In this document: piece by piece, positions 55,290 to 63,766 of the stretch
How positions within the stretch are numbered: the first letter of the stretch is position 1
Layout of the letters: every line of letters begins with the position of its first letter
Assembly (NCBI RefSeq): GCF_030818575.1
Contig: NZ_JAUTAL010000001.1
Location: 868,001-932,000, forward strand
Reading direction: 5' to 3'
Source of the DNA: Chryseobacterium camelliae
GTDB lineage: Bacteria > Bacteroidota > Bacteroidia > Flavobacteriales > Weeksellaceae
DNA length: 64,000 bases
Position numbers and translations under genes: made by a program
Notes under the pieces: generated by a model
Told to the model about the DNA's origin: nothing
The model's input: only the letters and a program-made list of their open reading frames with translations
Databases searched by the model: none

Positions 55290-55822
55290 ATGCCTGAAAA
55301 CCAATATGTTTTTCACATTTTAGAAATTTCTTTTTTATGTGATCTATAGATTATATATTGATTTTTTTATCGTTCACAGGATAAGATGATTAAGCGGATT
55401 TTTGAATTGATATTCTGAAACCTTCATCATTTTCACTTTACGCATAAAGAAATTCGTTAATCACATAGAGGATTTTCATTGATTTGTTCTTCCTGTTATC
55501 GTTATTTTTCTTATATGTTAAATCTGCTGTGGTTTTTATTTTATGGATGTCTCGCGGATTTCGGAGATTATGCAGATATTTTTTATTCTAAAACCTAGAT
55601 CATCTCCTTTCACTCGTAAAGAATTTCACAAATTTCATAGAAGTTTGCTAGGATGTGTTCTTCTTGTTTTCAAAATTGTATCTTAAATTTTCTTGTATGT
55701 TAATCATCATTCATATATGGCCTTATTGTTTCAGTGTTACGATCCGGAAATTTTACATTTTTTTGATGTTGTCAGCATATGATCGTAATCATTTATTTCA
55801 TAATTTTAATCTTTATTCTATT
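55290..55822. repeat. Degenerate, AT-rich repeated sequence without genes
   Basis: No gene is seen. Two imperfect copies about 170 bp apart can be aligned: one from 55443 (CATAAAGAAATTC, CACATAGAGG, GTTCTTCCTGTT, TTTCTTATATGTTAA) and one from 55616 (CGTAAAGAATTTC, TTCATAGAAG, GTTCTTCTTGTT, TTTCTTGTATGTTAA). A GCGGATTTCGGAGATTATGC word at 55555 is like dispersed flavobacterial repeats. The second copy runs up to near the MgtC-like gene. Confidence 0.5.
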
Positions 55823-56467
55823 ATGAAATTACTGGGAGCATTCACACTGGGCAATGATTTTTTACTGATCTTTATTTCTGTTCTTATTGGGCTTATGATC
55901 GGGGCTGAGCGGGAATACCGGAATAAATCGGCCGGGCTCAGGACGTTTATTCTCGTGAGCTTCGGCTCCTGTCTGTTCACCATACTTTCCCTGAAAATCG
56001 GAATTGCCAATCCGGATCGTCTTGCTGCCAATATTATTACGGGAATCGGATTTCTCGGGGCAGGGGTTATCTTCAAAGACGATAACAAAATAGGAGGGAT
56101 CACTACGGCAACCACCATCTGGGCTACTGCCTCTTTAGGTATGTGCCTGGGGTCAGGGCATATCTACCTTTCCTTACTCGGGATGGTGCTGGTATTGCTG
56201 GTCCTTACATCGCTCACTTATCTTCAGGATTATATTGACAGCCGGCATAAAATCCGGGAGTACCACATTACCGTAGATGTTCAGGATGGACTTGAATATT
56301 GTGAAAATATTTTTATCAGGCATCACCTGAAATTTTCTGTACTCAGGCAGCAGTATAGTCCGGACAGCCTTTCCACAACATGGAAAATCACGGGCAATAT
56401 GCAAAATCATGATGCAATGGTAAATCAGATGATGCGTGACAGCCGCATTCGTGCGTATCAATTTTAA
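55823..56467 (+). CDS. MgtC/SapB-family membrane protein
   Basis: A 214-residue inner-membrane protein. About five hydrophobic segments carry the MgtC signature GAEREYRNKSAGLRTFILVSFGS, with IITGIGFLGAGVIFKDDNKIGGITTATTIWATASLG. A C-terminal soluble domain of about 70 residues follows. The ATG at 55823 gives the normal MgtC start; the frame is open upstream to 55655, but that extension reads as non-coding repeat. MgtC proteins are linked to Mg2+ or phosphate homeostasis and ATPase control; the role here is inferred. Confidence 0.9.
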   Translation: MKLLGAFTLGNDFLLIFISVLIGLMIGAEREYRNKSAGLRTFILVSFGSCLFTILSLKIGIANPDRLAANIITGIGFLGAGVIFKDDNKIGGITTATTIWATASLGMCLGSGHIYLSLLGMVLVLLVLTSLTYLQDYIDSRHKIREYHITVDVQDGLEYCENIFIRHHLKFSVLRQQYSPDSLSTTWKITGNMQNHDAMVNQMMRDSRIRAYQF

Positions 56468-56482
56468 TTCAAAAATATATTT

Positions 56483-56863
56483 ATGGACATCAAAGAAAAA
56501 AGCATCCGGTATAATGATCTATGGCTTAAAGAACCGGAAGAACATGATTTTCCCGCTGCTTTGGATTATCTGGAACTTCTTTTTGAACCCGAAACTGCTG
56601 CCGGTTTGGTAACGCAGCTCAAGCAGGCCAAAACCATCCGGAAAAAAGCTAAAGATCTTTTCCGGGCCAGCAGGCTTCCGTTGCTTCCCAGGGATAATAT
56701 CCATGTGAAGGAAAACCTTAAAAAAGTTAAGAACAAGAAAAAACTTTCTCCCATTCTGCTCGTCAGAGGTAAGGAAAGGCTGATCATAGCAGACGGTTAC
56801 CACAGGCTGTGTTGCAGTTATTATCTCACAGAAGACCTGGAAGTTCCCTGCAGGCTGGTTTAA
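56483..56863 (+). CDS. ParB/Srx-like domain protein
   Basis: A 126-residue protein. Its C-terminal half, SPILLVRGKERLIIADGYHRLCCSYYL, resembles the ParB/sulfiredoxin nucleotide-binding core (strand, then ADGYHR, then helix). The first half is helical and acidic, with a basic linker KKVKNKKK. It begins 15 bp after the MgtC-like gene and is likely co-transcribed with it. A partner role with that membrane protein is suggested only by position. No chromosome-partition gene is near. Confidence 0.6.
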   Translation: MDIKEKSIRYNDLWLKEPEEHDFPAALDYLELLFEPETAAGLVTQLKQAKTIRKKAKDLFRASRLPLLPRDNIHVKENLKKVKNKKKLSPILLVRGKERLIIADGYHRLCCSYYLTEDLEVPCRLV

Positions 56864-57020
56864 GTTCTGTAATGATCATACATCTATATAGAATGATTAT
56901 CTAATCAAAGATGGCTATTTATGATATATTATAAATGATGAATAAAGATCATCGTAAAACCGGTAAAACTTTAGCTGAATTTTTTTTACTTATATTTAAT
57001 GTAAATTTACAATACATCAG

Positions 57021-58523
57021 ATGCAAATAGAAACAAGAGCCCTCAATGTCGGGGATTATGAAGAACTGGTAGCTACCATGAGGCGTGCTTATCCTAATAT
57101 GTCAGAATATGTCTGGTCTAAAAAAAGCATTGAAAAGCTGACTAAAATGTTTCCTGAAGGACAGATCTGTATTACCGTAGACGGAAAACTGGCTGCAGTA
57201 GCCCTTTCCATCATCGTTAACTATGATGAGTTCGGAGACGATCATACATATGCGGATATTACAGGGAATTATACTTTTAATACCCATACATCCAGCGGAA
57301 ATGTCCTGTACGGGATCGAAGTATTTGTAGATCCTCAATACCGTGAACTAAGGCTGGCCAGAAGGCTGTATGATACCCGAAAAGAACTGTGTGAGCAGCT
57401 GAACCTTAAATCCATTATCCTGGGCGGCAGAATCCCTGATTACCATAAATACAGCCACGAATTGTCGGCAAGGGAATACATCCGTAAGGTTCGGGATAAG
57501 GAAATTTATGATTCCGTGCTGTCATTTCAGCTTTCCAACAATTTTTTACCGATCCGCGTCCTGAAAAAATACCTTCCTGAAGACGAATCTTCAAGAGAAA
57601 ACGCGGTATTGCTGCAATGGAACAACATCTATTACAGCAAGAAACCAAATACCATGCAGGACAGCATCATCCGCCTCGGATTGGTACAATGGCAGATGAG
57701 GCACTTTAAAGACATCCATGCGTTCTATGAGCAGGTTGAGTTTTTTGTGAATGTGATGGGCGATTACAAATCTGATTTTGTCCTGTTTCCGGAACTCTTT
57801 AATACTCCGTTGCTGGCTCCGTTTAATAATCTTTCTGAACGGGACAGTATGATTGAACTTGCGAAGATGACGGATGAAATCAAAAGAAAAATTTCCGAAT
57901 TCGCCATCAGCTACAATGTGAATATTATTTCTGGCAGCATGCCTGTATTTGAAAATAATGAACTGTATAATGCGAGCTACCTTCTTCACCGTGACGGAAG
58001 GATAGATGAATACCGCAAGGTCCATATTACGCCAAACGAAAGGAAATACTACGGAATGAAAGGCGGAAACGAAATCAGGGTGTTTGATACGGATTGCGGA
58101 AAAATAGGACTTGTGATCTGTTATGATGTCGAGTTTCCGGAACTTCCGAGGATTTTAGCGGATCAGGGCATGAAGATCCTGTTTGTTCCATATCTCACCG
58201 ATACCCAGAATGCCTATATGAGGGTTCGCCACTGCGCCGCAGCCAGAGCGATTGAAAATGAATGTTATGTAGCTATTGCAGGCTGTGTCGGCAACCTTCC
58301 GGGGGTAAACAATATGGATATCCAGTTCGGTCAGGCTGCTGTGTTTACGCCATCCGACTTTGCTTTCCCTTCCAACGCCATCAAGGGAGAAGCAACCCCG
58401 AATACAGAAATGACCCTGATTGTAGACGTAGACCTGAACCTCTTGAAAGACCTCCACCATAACGGCTCCGTACAGGTCATGAAAGACCGGAGAAAGGACT
58501 TGTATGAAACTTACTTAAAATAA
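57021..58523 (+). CDS. GNAT acetyltransferase fused to a nitrilase-family hydrolase
   Basis: A 500-residue fusion. The first about 200 residues are a GNAT domain (start MQIETRALNVGDYEELVATM; acetyl-CoA region GIEVFVDPQYRELRLARRLYD). From about 215 the protein is a carbon-nitrogen hydrolase with the catalytic triad Glu in LFPELFNTPL, Lys in YRKVHITPNE and Cys in GLVICYDVEFPEL. The two domains together suggest transfer to and removal from an amine or amide substrate, which is unknown. The gene stands alone and ends in a strong bidirectional terminator. Confidence 0.9.
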   Translation: MQIETRALNVGDYEELVATMRRAYPNMSEYVWSKKSIEKLTKMFPEGQICITVDGKLAAVALSIIVNYDEFGDDHTYADITGNYTFNTHTSSGNVLYGIEVFVDPQYRELRLARRLYDTRKELCEQLNLKSIILGGRIPDYHKYSHELSAREYIRKVRDKEIYDSVLSFQLSNNFLPIRVLKKYLPEDESSRENAVLLQWNNIYYSKKPNTMQDSIIRLGLVQWQMRHFKDIHAFYEQVEFFVNVMGDYKSDFVLFPELFNTPLLAPFNNLSERDSMIELAKMTDEIKRKISEFAISYNVNIISGSMPVFENNELYNASYLLHRDGRIDEYRKVHITPNERKYYGMKGGNEIRVFDTDCGKIGLVICYDVEFPELPRILADQGMKILFVPYLTDTQNAYMRVRHCAAARAIENECYVAIAGCVGNLPGVNNMDIQFGQAAVFTPSDFAFPSNAIKGEATPNTEMTLIVDVDLNLLKDLHHNGSVQVMKDRRKDLYETYLK

Positions 58524-58560
58524 AAAGAACCAGAATGTCTATGACATTCTGGTTCTTTTT
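58524..58560. terminator. Bidirectional terminator
   Basis: A perfect 16-bp stem, AAAGAACCAGAATGTC (58524-58539) with GACATTCTGGTTCTTT (58543-58558), starts immediately after the TAA of the fusion gene. A and T flanks let it stop both that gene and the minus-strand peptide gene at 58575-58742. Confidence 0.9.
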
Positions 58561-58574
58561 ATTATTGACAAAGC

Positions 58575-58742
58575 TTATAAAACCTGCGGGCAAACTACAG
58601 CCGGACAGATCAGTCTCGGGCATCTTGGTCTTCCGTCATCAGGACAGCATTTGTTGGAACAGTTAGAAGCTATCGGTCCTACAGATCCGGCTCCGGTAAC
58701 ATTCTTCAGTTCAGTTCTTGAAAGTTTCTTTAAATTGTTCAT
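58575..58742 (-). CDS. Small Cys-rich peptide with bacteriocin-type leader, copy A
   Basis: A 55-residue precursor. The N-terminus MNNLKKLSRTELKNVTGAG has the form of a double-glycine type leader (MKxLKKLSRxxLKxxxGxG), here ending GAG rather than GG. The predicted mature part has six cysteines (28, 32, 33, 41, 46, 51) in a Pro-rich core, CCPDDGRPRCPRLICP. A paralogue lies 215 bp upstream. Such peptides are annotated as bacteriocin-like in Chryseobacterium; secretion and activity are not shown. No processing transporter lies in this window. Confidence 0.8.
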   Translation of the reverse strand: MNNLKKLSRTELKNVTGAGSVGPIASNCSNKCCPDDGRPRCPRLICPAVVCPQVL

Positions 58743-58909
58743 AGGATAAATATTTTGTGAATTAATTTCTGTAAATATAATAAATTTTAGAATAGTATTT
58801 AGTTGGATAGAAATAATTGTGGCTTTATTGATAAATTAAGTGGCTTTATGGTTATTATTAATTTTTCAGTTAATCATAGACCGATAAAACCTGCTGCATC
58901 ATATTCTGC

Positions 58910-58939
58910 AAAAAACAGAATGCTCAGGCATTCTGTTTT
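58910..58939 (-). terminator. Terminator of peptide gene copy B
   Basis: AAAACAGAATGC and GCATTCTGTTTT (58912-58923 and 58928-58939) form a 12-bp stem with a four-base loop, with a T run on the minus strand. It starts 17 bp after the stop codon of copy B. Confidence 0.8.
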
Positions 58940-58956
58940 CTCTTTTACAAAGTTTG

Positions 58957-59121
58957 TTAAATCTGCGGGCAGGCTACAGGGGGACAGATCAGTCCCGGGC
59001 ATTTTGGCCTACCTTCATCAGGGCAGCATTTGTAAGAACATTTAGAGGTAACCGGCCCTACAGATCCGGCTCCAGTTACATTCTTGAGATCAGTTCTTGA
59101 AAGTTTTTTTAAATTTTTCAT
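58957..59121 (-). CDS. Small Cys-rich peptide with bacteriocin-type leader, copy B
   Basis: A 54-residue precursor that is a close paralogue of the gene at 58575-58742. The leader is MKNLKKLSRTDLKNVTGAG, identical to copy A from LKKLSRT on except one Glu/Asp change. The six cysteines are at the same positions (28, 32, 33, 41, 46, 51) with core CCPDEGRPKCPGLICPP. About 150 bp of upstream sequence is also shared, so gene plus control region was duplicated. It has its own terminator. The two may be made under the same signal. Confidence 0.8.
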   Translation of the reverse strand: MKNLKKLSRTDLKNVTGAGSVGPVTSKCSYKCCPDEGRPKCPGLICPPVACPQI

Positions 59122-59372
59122 AAGACAAATATTTGTGTATTAATTCCTATAAATATAAAAAAAATTGACGCAGTATCAATCGGGTGGGAAATAATTGAAA
59201 TTTCTATTGATTAATTAGCAGGATAAGTGGTTTTATGATTCGTATTAATTTTCAGTTAAACTAACAAAAACTTGTCGTATTATATTAAAATCAATGAACT
59301 TAACGCAGCAAATACAGAATCCAACCCTTGGGAACAATTTTTGAATTACATTGCAGCCATTAATAAACACTT

Positions 59373-61022
59373 ATGTTTGATAAGCAACAAAGAAAGCTGA
59401 AACGATCAGCGCGGCTGATCTCAGTGCTCAGCAAATACGGATTCAGGGATCTGCTTGCCAGAATGAATGGCGGCAATAAACAGGAGGATGCCGGCGGAGA
59501 TGTCGACCTGGATAGTTCAAAAGGAACAGTATATGAGAGAATACGGATGGTTCTGGAAGAATTGGGACCTACTTTTGTTAAACTCGGGCAGTCATTCAGT
59601 AACCGGGAGGACCTGTTGCCGATTGAACTGATCCGCGAACTGGAAAAACTTCAGGATAAAGTGGAAACAGTAGCCATGAACGTAGGGGAAATCCTTGAAA
59701 ATGAGCTTGATATTTCCGTAGAGGATCACTTTCTTGAAATCGATGAAAAGCCACTGGCTACCGCATCCATCGCCCAGGTATACCGTGCCGTACTGAAAGA
59801 CGGAAGCCCGGTTATCCTTAAAATTAAAAAGCCTAATGTACAGGCTGTTATTGAAGATGACCTGCTGCTGATCAAAGACCTTGAAAAGCTGGTTTCTTCC
59901 TATTCCGATATAGGGGAGCGGCTGAACCTGAAACAGGCGATTTCCACTTTTGAAAAATCTCTTTTGGAAGAAATTTCCCTGATTAACGAAAAAGAAAATA
60001 TCCTGCAGTTTGCAAGGAATTTTAAAAATGAACCTGAAACCTACGTCCCGAAGGTCTACGAGGAACTTTCCAATAACAATGTGCTGTGTATGGAGTTCAT
60101 CGACGGGATCAAAGTAACGGATCTTTCCGGGCTTCGGAACCACGGGCTGGATCCGGTAAAAATATCCGAAGTAGGATTGAGGCTTTTCGTTTCCCAGATC
60201 CTGGATTACGGCTTTTTCCATGCAGACCCGCATGCCGGGAATATCCTGGTGAAAAAAGACGGAAAAGTAGTATTCATCGATTTTGGGGCTGTAGGTAAAA
60301 TTCAGCCGAATGACAAGGAGATCCTGGAAGAGCTTATCGTAAGTTTCGTGGCTAAAAATGCACGCAAGATCGTACGGTCCCTCAAAAAAATGGCCATCAG
60401 GTATGAAATTCCCGATGAAAGAAAGTTTGAATCCGATGTACAGGAAATCATCAATTATATCCATAGTGCCTCATTGCAGGACATTGATGTGCAGGATATC
60501 ATCAATACCATGAAGGACGTACTGCAGGAAAACCGCTTGTATATGCCCGGCTATTTCTACCTTTTGTTTAAAGGCATCAGCCTGATAGAAGGGGTAGGGC
60601 GCAACATCAATCCGGATCTGGATATCGTGAAAAGCCTGCATCCGTACACCAAAAAAATCCTTGCCCGGAAAATAAATCCTAAAAATCTTCTTAAAAGCGG
60701 GATGGACCGTATGATGGATTTTACAGACAGCGTAGATGAGATCCCACGAGAACTTCGGTCTGTCCTTCAGAAACTGGATGAGAATAAGTTCACCATTTCC
60801 AGCGAAATTAAGAATATGGATACCATCGGAAAGCTGATCAGGTCAAGCGTTACCAATATTATTTTAGCCATTGTACTGGGAGCCAACATCATTGCAACAG
60901 CCGTTGTTATGGTCTCGGAAAAAGGACCGAAAATAGGGGAGATGTCTTTGATTGCCATATTAGGATTTGTCTTTTCTGTTTTCCTGGTTCTGGTGCTTTT
61001 GCTGAGGGTTAACAGGAAATAA
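59373..61022 (+). CDS. ABC1/AarF/UbiB-family atypical kinase
   Basis: A 549-residue membrane-linked protein of the UbiB family. It has the family's KxGQ motif in VKLGQSFSNREDLLPIELI, the Ala-rich loop TASIAQVYRAVLKDG, the catalytic FHADPHAGNILV and the metal-binding VFIDFGAVG. Two hydrophobic segments close the C-terminus (VTNIILAIVLGANIIATAVV and LIAILGFVFSVFLVLVLL). UbiB proteins bind ATP and support isoprenoid quinone synthesis; in menaquinone-using flavobacteria the exact role is unsettled. It is a single gene. Confidence 0.92.
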   Translation: MFDKQQRKLKRSARLISVLSKYGFRDLLARMNGGNKQEDAGGDVDLDSSKGTVYERIRMVLEELGPTFVKLGQSFSNREDLLPIELIRELEKLQDKVETVAMNVGEILENELDISVEDHFLEIDEKPLATASIAQVYRAVLKDGSPVILKIKKPNVQAVIEDDLLLIKDLEKLVSSYSDIGERLNLKQAISTFEKSLLEEISLINEKENILQFARNFKNEPETYVPKVYEELSNNNVLCMEFIDGIKVTDLSGLRNHGLDPVKISEVGLRLFVSQILDYGFFHADPHAGNILVKKDGKVVFIDFGAVGKIQPNDKEILEELIVSFVAKNARKIVRSLKKMAIRYEIPDERKFESDVQEIINYIHSASLQDIDVQDIINTMKDVLQENRLYMPGYFYLLFKGISLIEGVGRNINPDLDIVKSLHPYTKKILARKINPKNLLKSGMDRMMDFTDSVDEIPRELRSVLQKLDENKFTISSEIKNMDTIGKLIRSSVTNIILAIVLGANIIATAVVMVSEKGPKIGEMSLIAILGFVFSVFLVLVLLLRVNRK

Positions 61023-61152
61023 GGGATGAGTAAGTAGTAATGAGTAATCATTAGGCAATGTTGGTTTAAGGAATGATCGGGTTTAAAATTAAAATGTAGC
61101 GGTGGCTTGTGCAAGGTAATCAGGCTGCTGTGAATGACAAATAATTAATACC

Positions 61153-61160
61153 TATCTTTG
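61153..61160 (+). promoter_or_regulatory. -7 promoter element of the DEAD-box helicase gene
   Basis: TATCTTTG, a strong consensus match, is separated from the ATG at 61165 by four bases (CACC). The spacing predicts a leaderless or almost leaderless mRNA. Confidence 0.65.
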
Positions 61161-61164
61161 CACC

Positions 61165-62517
61165 ATGGAAAAACTCACTTTTGCAGATTTTGATCTTCCG
61201 GTTAAGATCCTTGATGTTTTGGCGGATATGGAATTGTTTGAGCCTACCCCTATTCAGGAAAAAAGCTTAAAACCTATACTTTCCGGAAGAGACGTTATGG
61301 GAATTGCCCAGACCGGAACCGGAAAGACCTTAGCTTACCTTTTACCGGTGCTCAAAACCTGGAAATATAATAAAAACGGCAATCCTACTGTTGTGATCCT
61401 GGTTCCTACTCGGGAACTCGTGGTACAGGTGACGGAAATTCTGGAAAAACTGACCGAAAATATTACGGCAAGAGTAATCGGTATCTATGGCGGGAAAAAC
61501 ATCAATACCCAAAAACTGTTGTTCAATGATGGCTGTGATATTCTGGTGGGAACACCGGGCAGGGTTATGGACTTAGCCATTGACAATGCCATTTCACTCA
61601 GGGAAGTCCAAAAGCTGATTATTGATGAGTTTGACGAAATGCTGAACCTGGGATTCAGGCCACAGCTGACCCATATTTTTGAAATGATGAAAGAGAAAAG
61701 GCAGAACATTCTTTTCTCCGCTACCATGACGGAAGCTGTAGACGAAATGCTGGACGAGTATTTTGCCAGTCCGGTAGAGATTTCTCTGGCCAAATCCGGA
61801 ACTCCGCTGGAAAAAATAGAACAGTCTGCCTATAAGGTAGAAAACTTCAATACCAAGATCAATCTCCTCGAGCATTTGCTGAAAAACGATGCAGAAATGT
61901 CCAAGGTCCTGATTTTTAACAATAATAAAAGGCATGCCGATCTTTTATTCAACAAAATAGATGAGCTTTTCCCGGAGCAGTTTGATGTGATCCATTCCAA
62001 TAAATCACAGAATTACAGGCTGAAAGCCATGAAAAGATTTGAAAATGAAGAAATCCGCGGGCTGATTACCACAGATGTGATGGCCAGGGGACTGGATATC
62101 TCAGACATTACCCATGTAATCAATTTTGAAGTTCCGGATGTTCCTGAACAGTATATTCACAGGATCGGAAGAACAGGTAGGGCAGATAAGGATGGTAAAG
62201 CCATTACTTTGGTGACTAAAAAAGAGGAAACACTCATCCTGGATATTGAATTGCTGATGGATAAGGAACTAAAGTATCTTGAATTTCCTGAAGCGGTTAA
62301 GATCAATCCAAAAAAGATCGCTGATGAAGAAGAGCATATTGCGATGAAAAATCCTGCTCAGGTAAAACTGAATGATGGAGGAGGCGCATTCCATGATAAA
62401 AAGGATAAAAATAAGAAAGAAAACTGGGGCGGGCCTTCCAAAAGAAAAGCTCCCAAGAAATTCGGAGCCAACCGTGCACAGCAGAAAGCAAAATCGAAAT
62501 CCAAAAGAAAGAAATAA
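61165..62517 (+). CDS. DEAD-box RNA helicase
   Basis: A 450-residue ATP-dependent RNA helicase. Motifs in order: the Q motif (FADFDLPVKIL with EPTPIQ), motif I AQTGTGKT, Ia PTRELVVQV, II DEFD (a DEFD in place of DEAD), III SAT, and in domain 2 ARGLDISD and HRIGRTGR. The C-terminal 80 residues are basic (KRKAPKKFGANRAQQKAKSKSKRKK type tail) and should bind RNA. RhlE-like proteins of Bacteroidota look like this; roles in ribosome assembly or RNA decay are likely. It ends in a strong terminator. Confidence 0.93.
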   Translation: MEKLTFADFDLPVKILDVLADMELFEPTPIQEKSLKPILSGRDVMGIAQTGTGKTLAYLLPVLKTWKYNKNGNPTVVILVPTRELVVQVTEILEKLTENITARVIGIYGGKNINTQKLLFNDGCDILVGTPGRVMDLAIDNAISLREVQKLIIDEFDEMLNLGFRPQLTHIFEMMKEKRQNILFSATMTEAVDEMLDEYFASPVEISLAKSGTPLEKIEQSAYKVENFNTKINLLEHLLKNDAEMSKVLIFNNNKRHADLLFNKIDELFPEQFDVIHSNKSQNYRLKAMKRFENEEIRGLITTDVMARGLDISDITHVINFEVPDVPEQYIHRIGRTGRADKDGKAITLVTKKEETLILDIELLMDKELKYLEFPEAVKINPKKIADEEEHIAMKNPAQVKLNDGGGAFHDKKDKNKKENWGGPSKRKAPKKFGANRAQQKAKSKSKRKK

Positions 62518-62520
62518 TAA

Positions 62521-62555
62521 AAAACTCCCGGAAAAATTTTCCGGGAGTTTTTTAT
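62521..62555. terminator. Bidirectional terminator between helicase and SGNH hydrolase genes
   Basis: AAAACTCCCGGAAAA and TTTTCCGGGAGTTTT form a nearly continuous perfect palindrome (62521-62551), with T on one side and A on the other. It serves the two convergent genes. Confidence 0.9.
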
Positions 62556-62573
62556 TGCAGATGGAGAGCAATA

Positions 62574-63230
62574 TTATTTCATGTAAGGCTTCATTACAGA
62601 AGTCCAGAGGCGATAGCCTTCAGGCGTCATGTGGAGCATATCTCCTACGAAAAGCTCTTTCCTCACCTTTCCCGAAGCATCCTGCATCACTTTGGTGATA
62701 TCAATGAATTCAGCATTCGGTTCCCTGTTCATAAAAGCTTCTATCTCCCTGTTGGCTTCCTTCATCTGAGGCCAAAGGTTTTCGCGGCTTGGCGAATACT
62801 TTATGGAAATATAATCGACTTCAATTTTTGGGAACCGTGCCCGGATCTTTTTATAAAAAGTCTTAAAGCGGTCTACAACAGCCTGGGCTTTTAAATCCTT
62901 ATCATCAGCAAAATCGTTTTCGCCGCAGTAGATAATAATCTGCTTAGGCCGGTAAGGGTTCAGGAGGTCATCGGCATAGTTATTCAGGTCCGTTAATCTG
63001 GATCCTCCGAAACCTCTGTTGATAATCGTTTTATCAGGAAAATAGCTGGCAACATCAGTCCATTTCGTAAATGACGAGCTCCCGATCAAAAGGATGGCAT
63101 CCTTTGGCGGCGGGTTTTCCTGATCCAATTTTTTAAAATTCTGGATGTCCTGCCAGTACATCGGTTTTTTTTCCTGGGTAAAGAAAAAGGCAAAGGCTAG
63201 CAAAAGGAATGCTGATAAGATCTTCTTCAT
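62574..63230 (-). CDS. SGNH/GDSL-family hydrolase
   Basis: A 218-residue exported esterase or lipase-like enzyme (signal MKKILSAFLLLAFAFFF). Block I is ILLIGSSSFTKW with the nucleophile Ser, block II is NRGFGGSRLTD, block III is YCGENDFAD and block V is GDMLHMTPEGYRLW with the catalytic Asp and His. Members act on esters such as acetylated sugars or lipids; the substrate is unknown. It follows the lipocalin-like gene on the same strand but is separated from it by a terminator. Confidence 0.9.
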   Translation of the reverse strand: MKKILSAFLLLAFAFFFTQEKKPMYWQDIQNFKKLDQENPPPKDAILLIGSSSFTKWTDVASYFPDKTIINRGFGGSRLTDLNNYADDLLNPYRPKQIIIYCGENDFADDKDLKAQAVVDRFKTFYKKIRARFPKIEVDYISIKYSPSRENLWPQMKEANREIEAFMNREPNAEFIDITKVMQDASGKVRKELFVGDMLHMTPEGYRLWTSVMKPYMK

Positions 63231-63265
63231 TGTTTACTGTTTTAATACATTAATTCTTCGTTTCA

Positions 63266-63290
63266 TAAAAAACTCCCGATATTTCGGGAG
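63266..63290 (-). terminator. Terminator of the lipocalin-like gene
   Basis: On the minus strand CTCCCGAAATATCGGGAG (63290 to 63273) forms a hairpin followed by six T. It lies 10 bp after the stop codon at 63300. Confidence 0.85.
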
Positions 63291-63299
63291 CATTTATTA

Positions 63300-63761
63300 T
63301 TATCTTTTGTAAGAAATATAGGTGACATCAACAACCTGGTCTCCGTTTTCATCTATATTATCAAATAATTTCATCAGTTTCAGTTCCGTGCTGGTGAGGA
63401 TCACTACTTTATATTTTCTTTCACTGTCATTCAGGTACTTGATATTCAAGTCTTTCGTGTCTGTATCATAGGTGTACGTTCCTTCCGTTTTTCCGTTTAT
63501 CTGGCAGTTGGTACCGTTGCCTGAATAATAAGTATAAGAAGTAGAATAATCAATACTGAAATAGTATGTGTCATTTGCAGCACATCCGGTAGGTGTGGAA
63601 GTTGACAGTACTGTTTTATTGTCTTTTCCGGAAATAACTTCTTTTTTAACTTCTTTCCAATCTCCTTTCATCATATCTAATTCATATCCCTGGATGTCAT
63701 CATCATTACATGAAGTAAGAGCCAATGCGGAAAAGGCAAATAAAAGTAGCTGTTTTTTCAT
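63300..63761 (-). CDS. Lipocalin-like lipoprotein
   Basis: A 153-residue lipoprotein (signal MKKQLLLFAFSALALTSC). The mature part starts with an acidic tether, DDDIQGYEL, and then MMKGDWKEVKKEVISG, the usual opening of bacterial lipocalin-like domains. It continues as an eight-strand-like pattern with TYYFSIDYSTSYTYYSG and KYKVVILTSTELKLMKLF. Such small periplasmic barrels bind lipophilic ligands, but none is known here. The -7 box TAAATTTG lies five bases before its ATG. Confidence 0.8.
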   Translation of the reverse strand: MKKQLLLFAFSALALTSCNDDDIQGYELDMMKGDWKEVKKEVISGKDNKTVLSTSTPTGCAANDTYYFSIDYSTSYTYYSGNGTNCQINGKTEGTYTYDTDTKDLNIKYLNDSERKYKVVILTSTELKLMKLFDNIDENGDQVVDVTYISYKR

Positions 63762-63766
63762 TTTTA

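Noticed and set aside
58575..59121. A complete lantibiotic or RiPP cluster
   Set aside because: No LanM, radical SAM, YcaO, C39 exporter or immunity gene lies on either side; only the two peptide genes can be supported.
59592..60464. Long open frame (290 codons) on the minus strand
   Set aside because: It lies entirely antisense to the UbiB-family gene, has no recognisable domain and has the aromatic-rich composition of a shadow frame.
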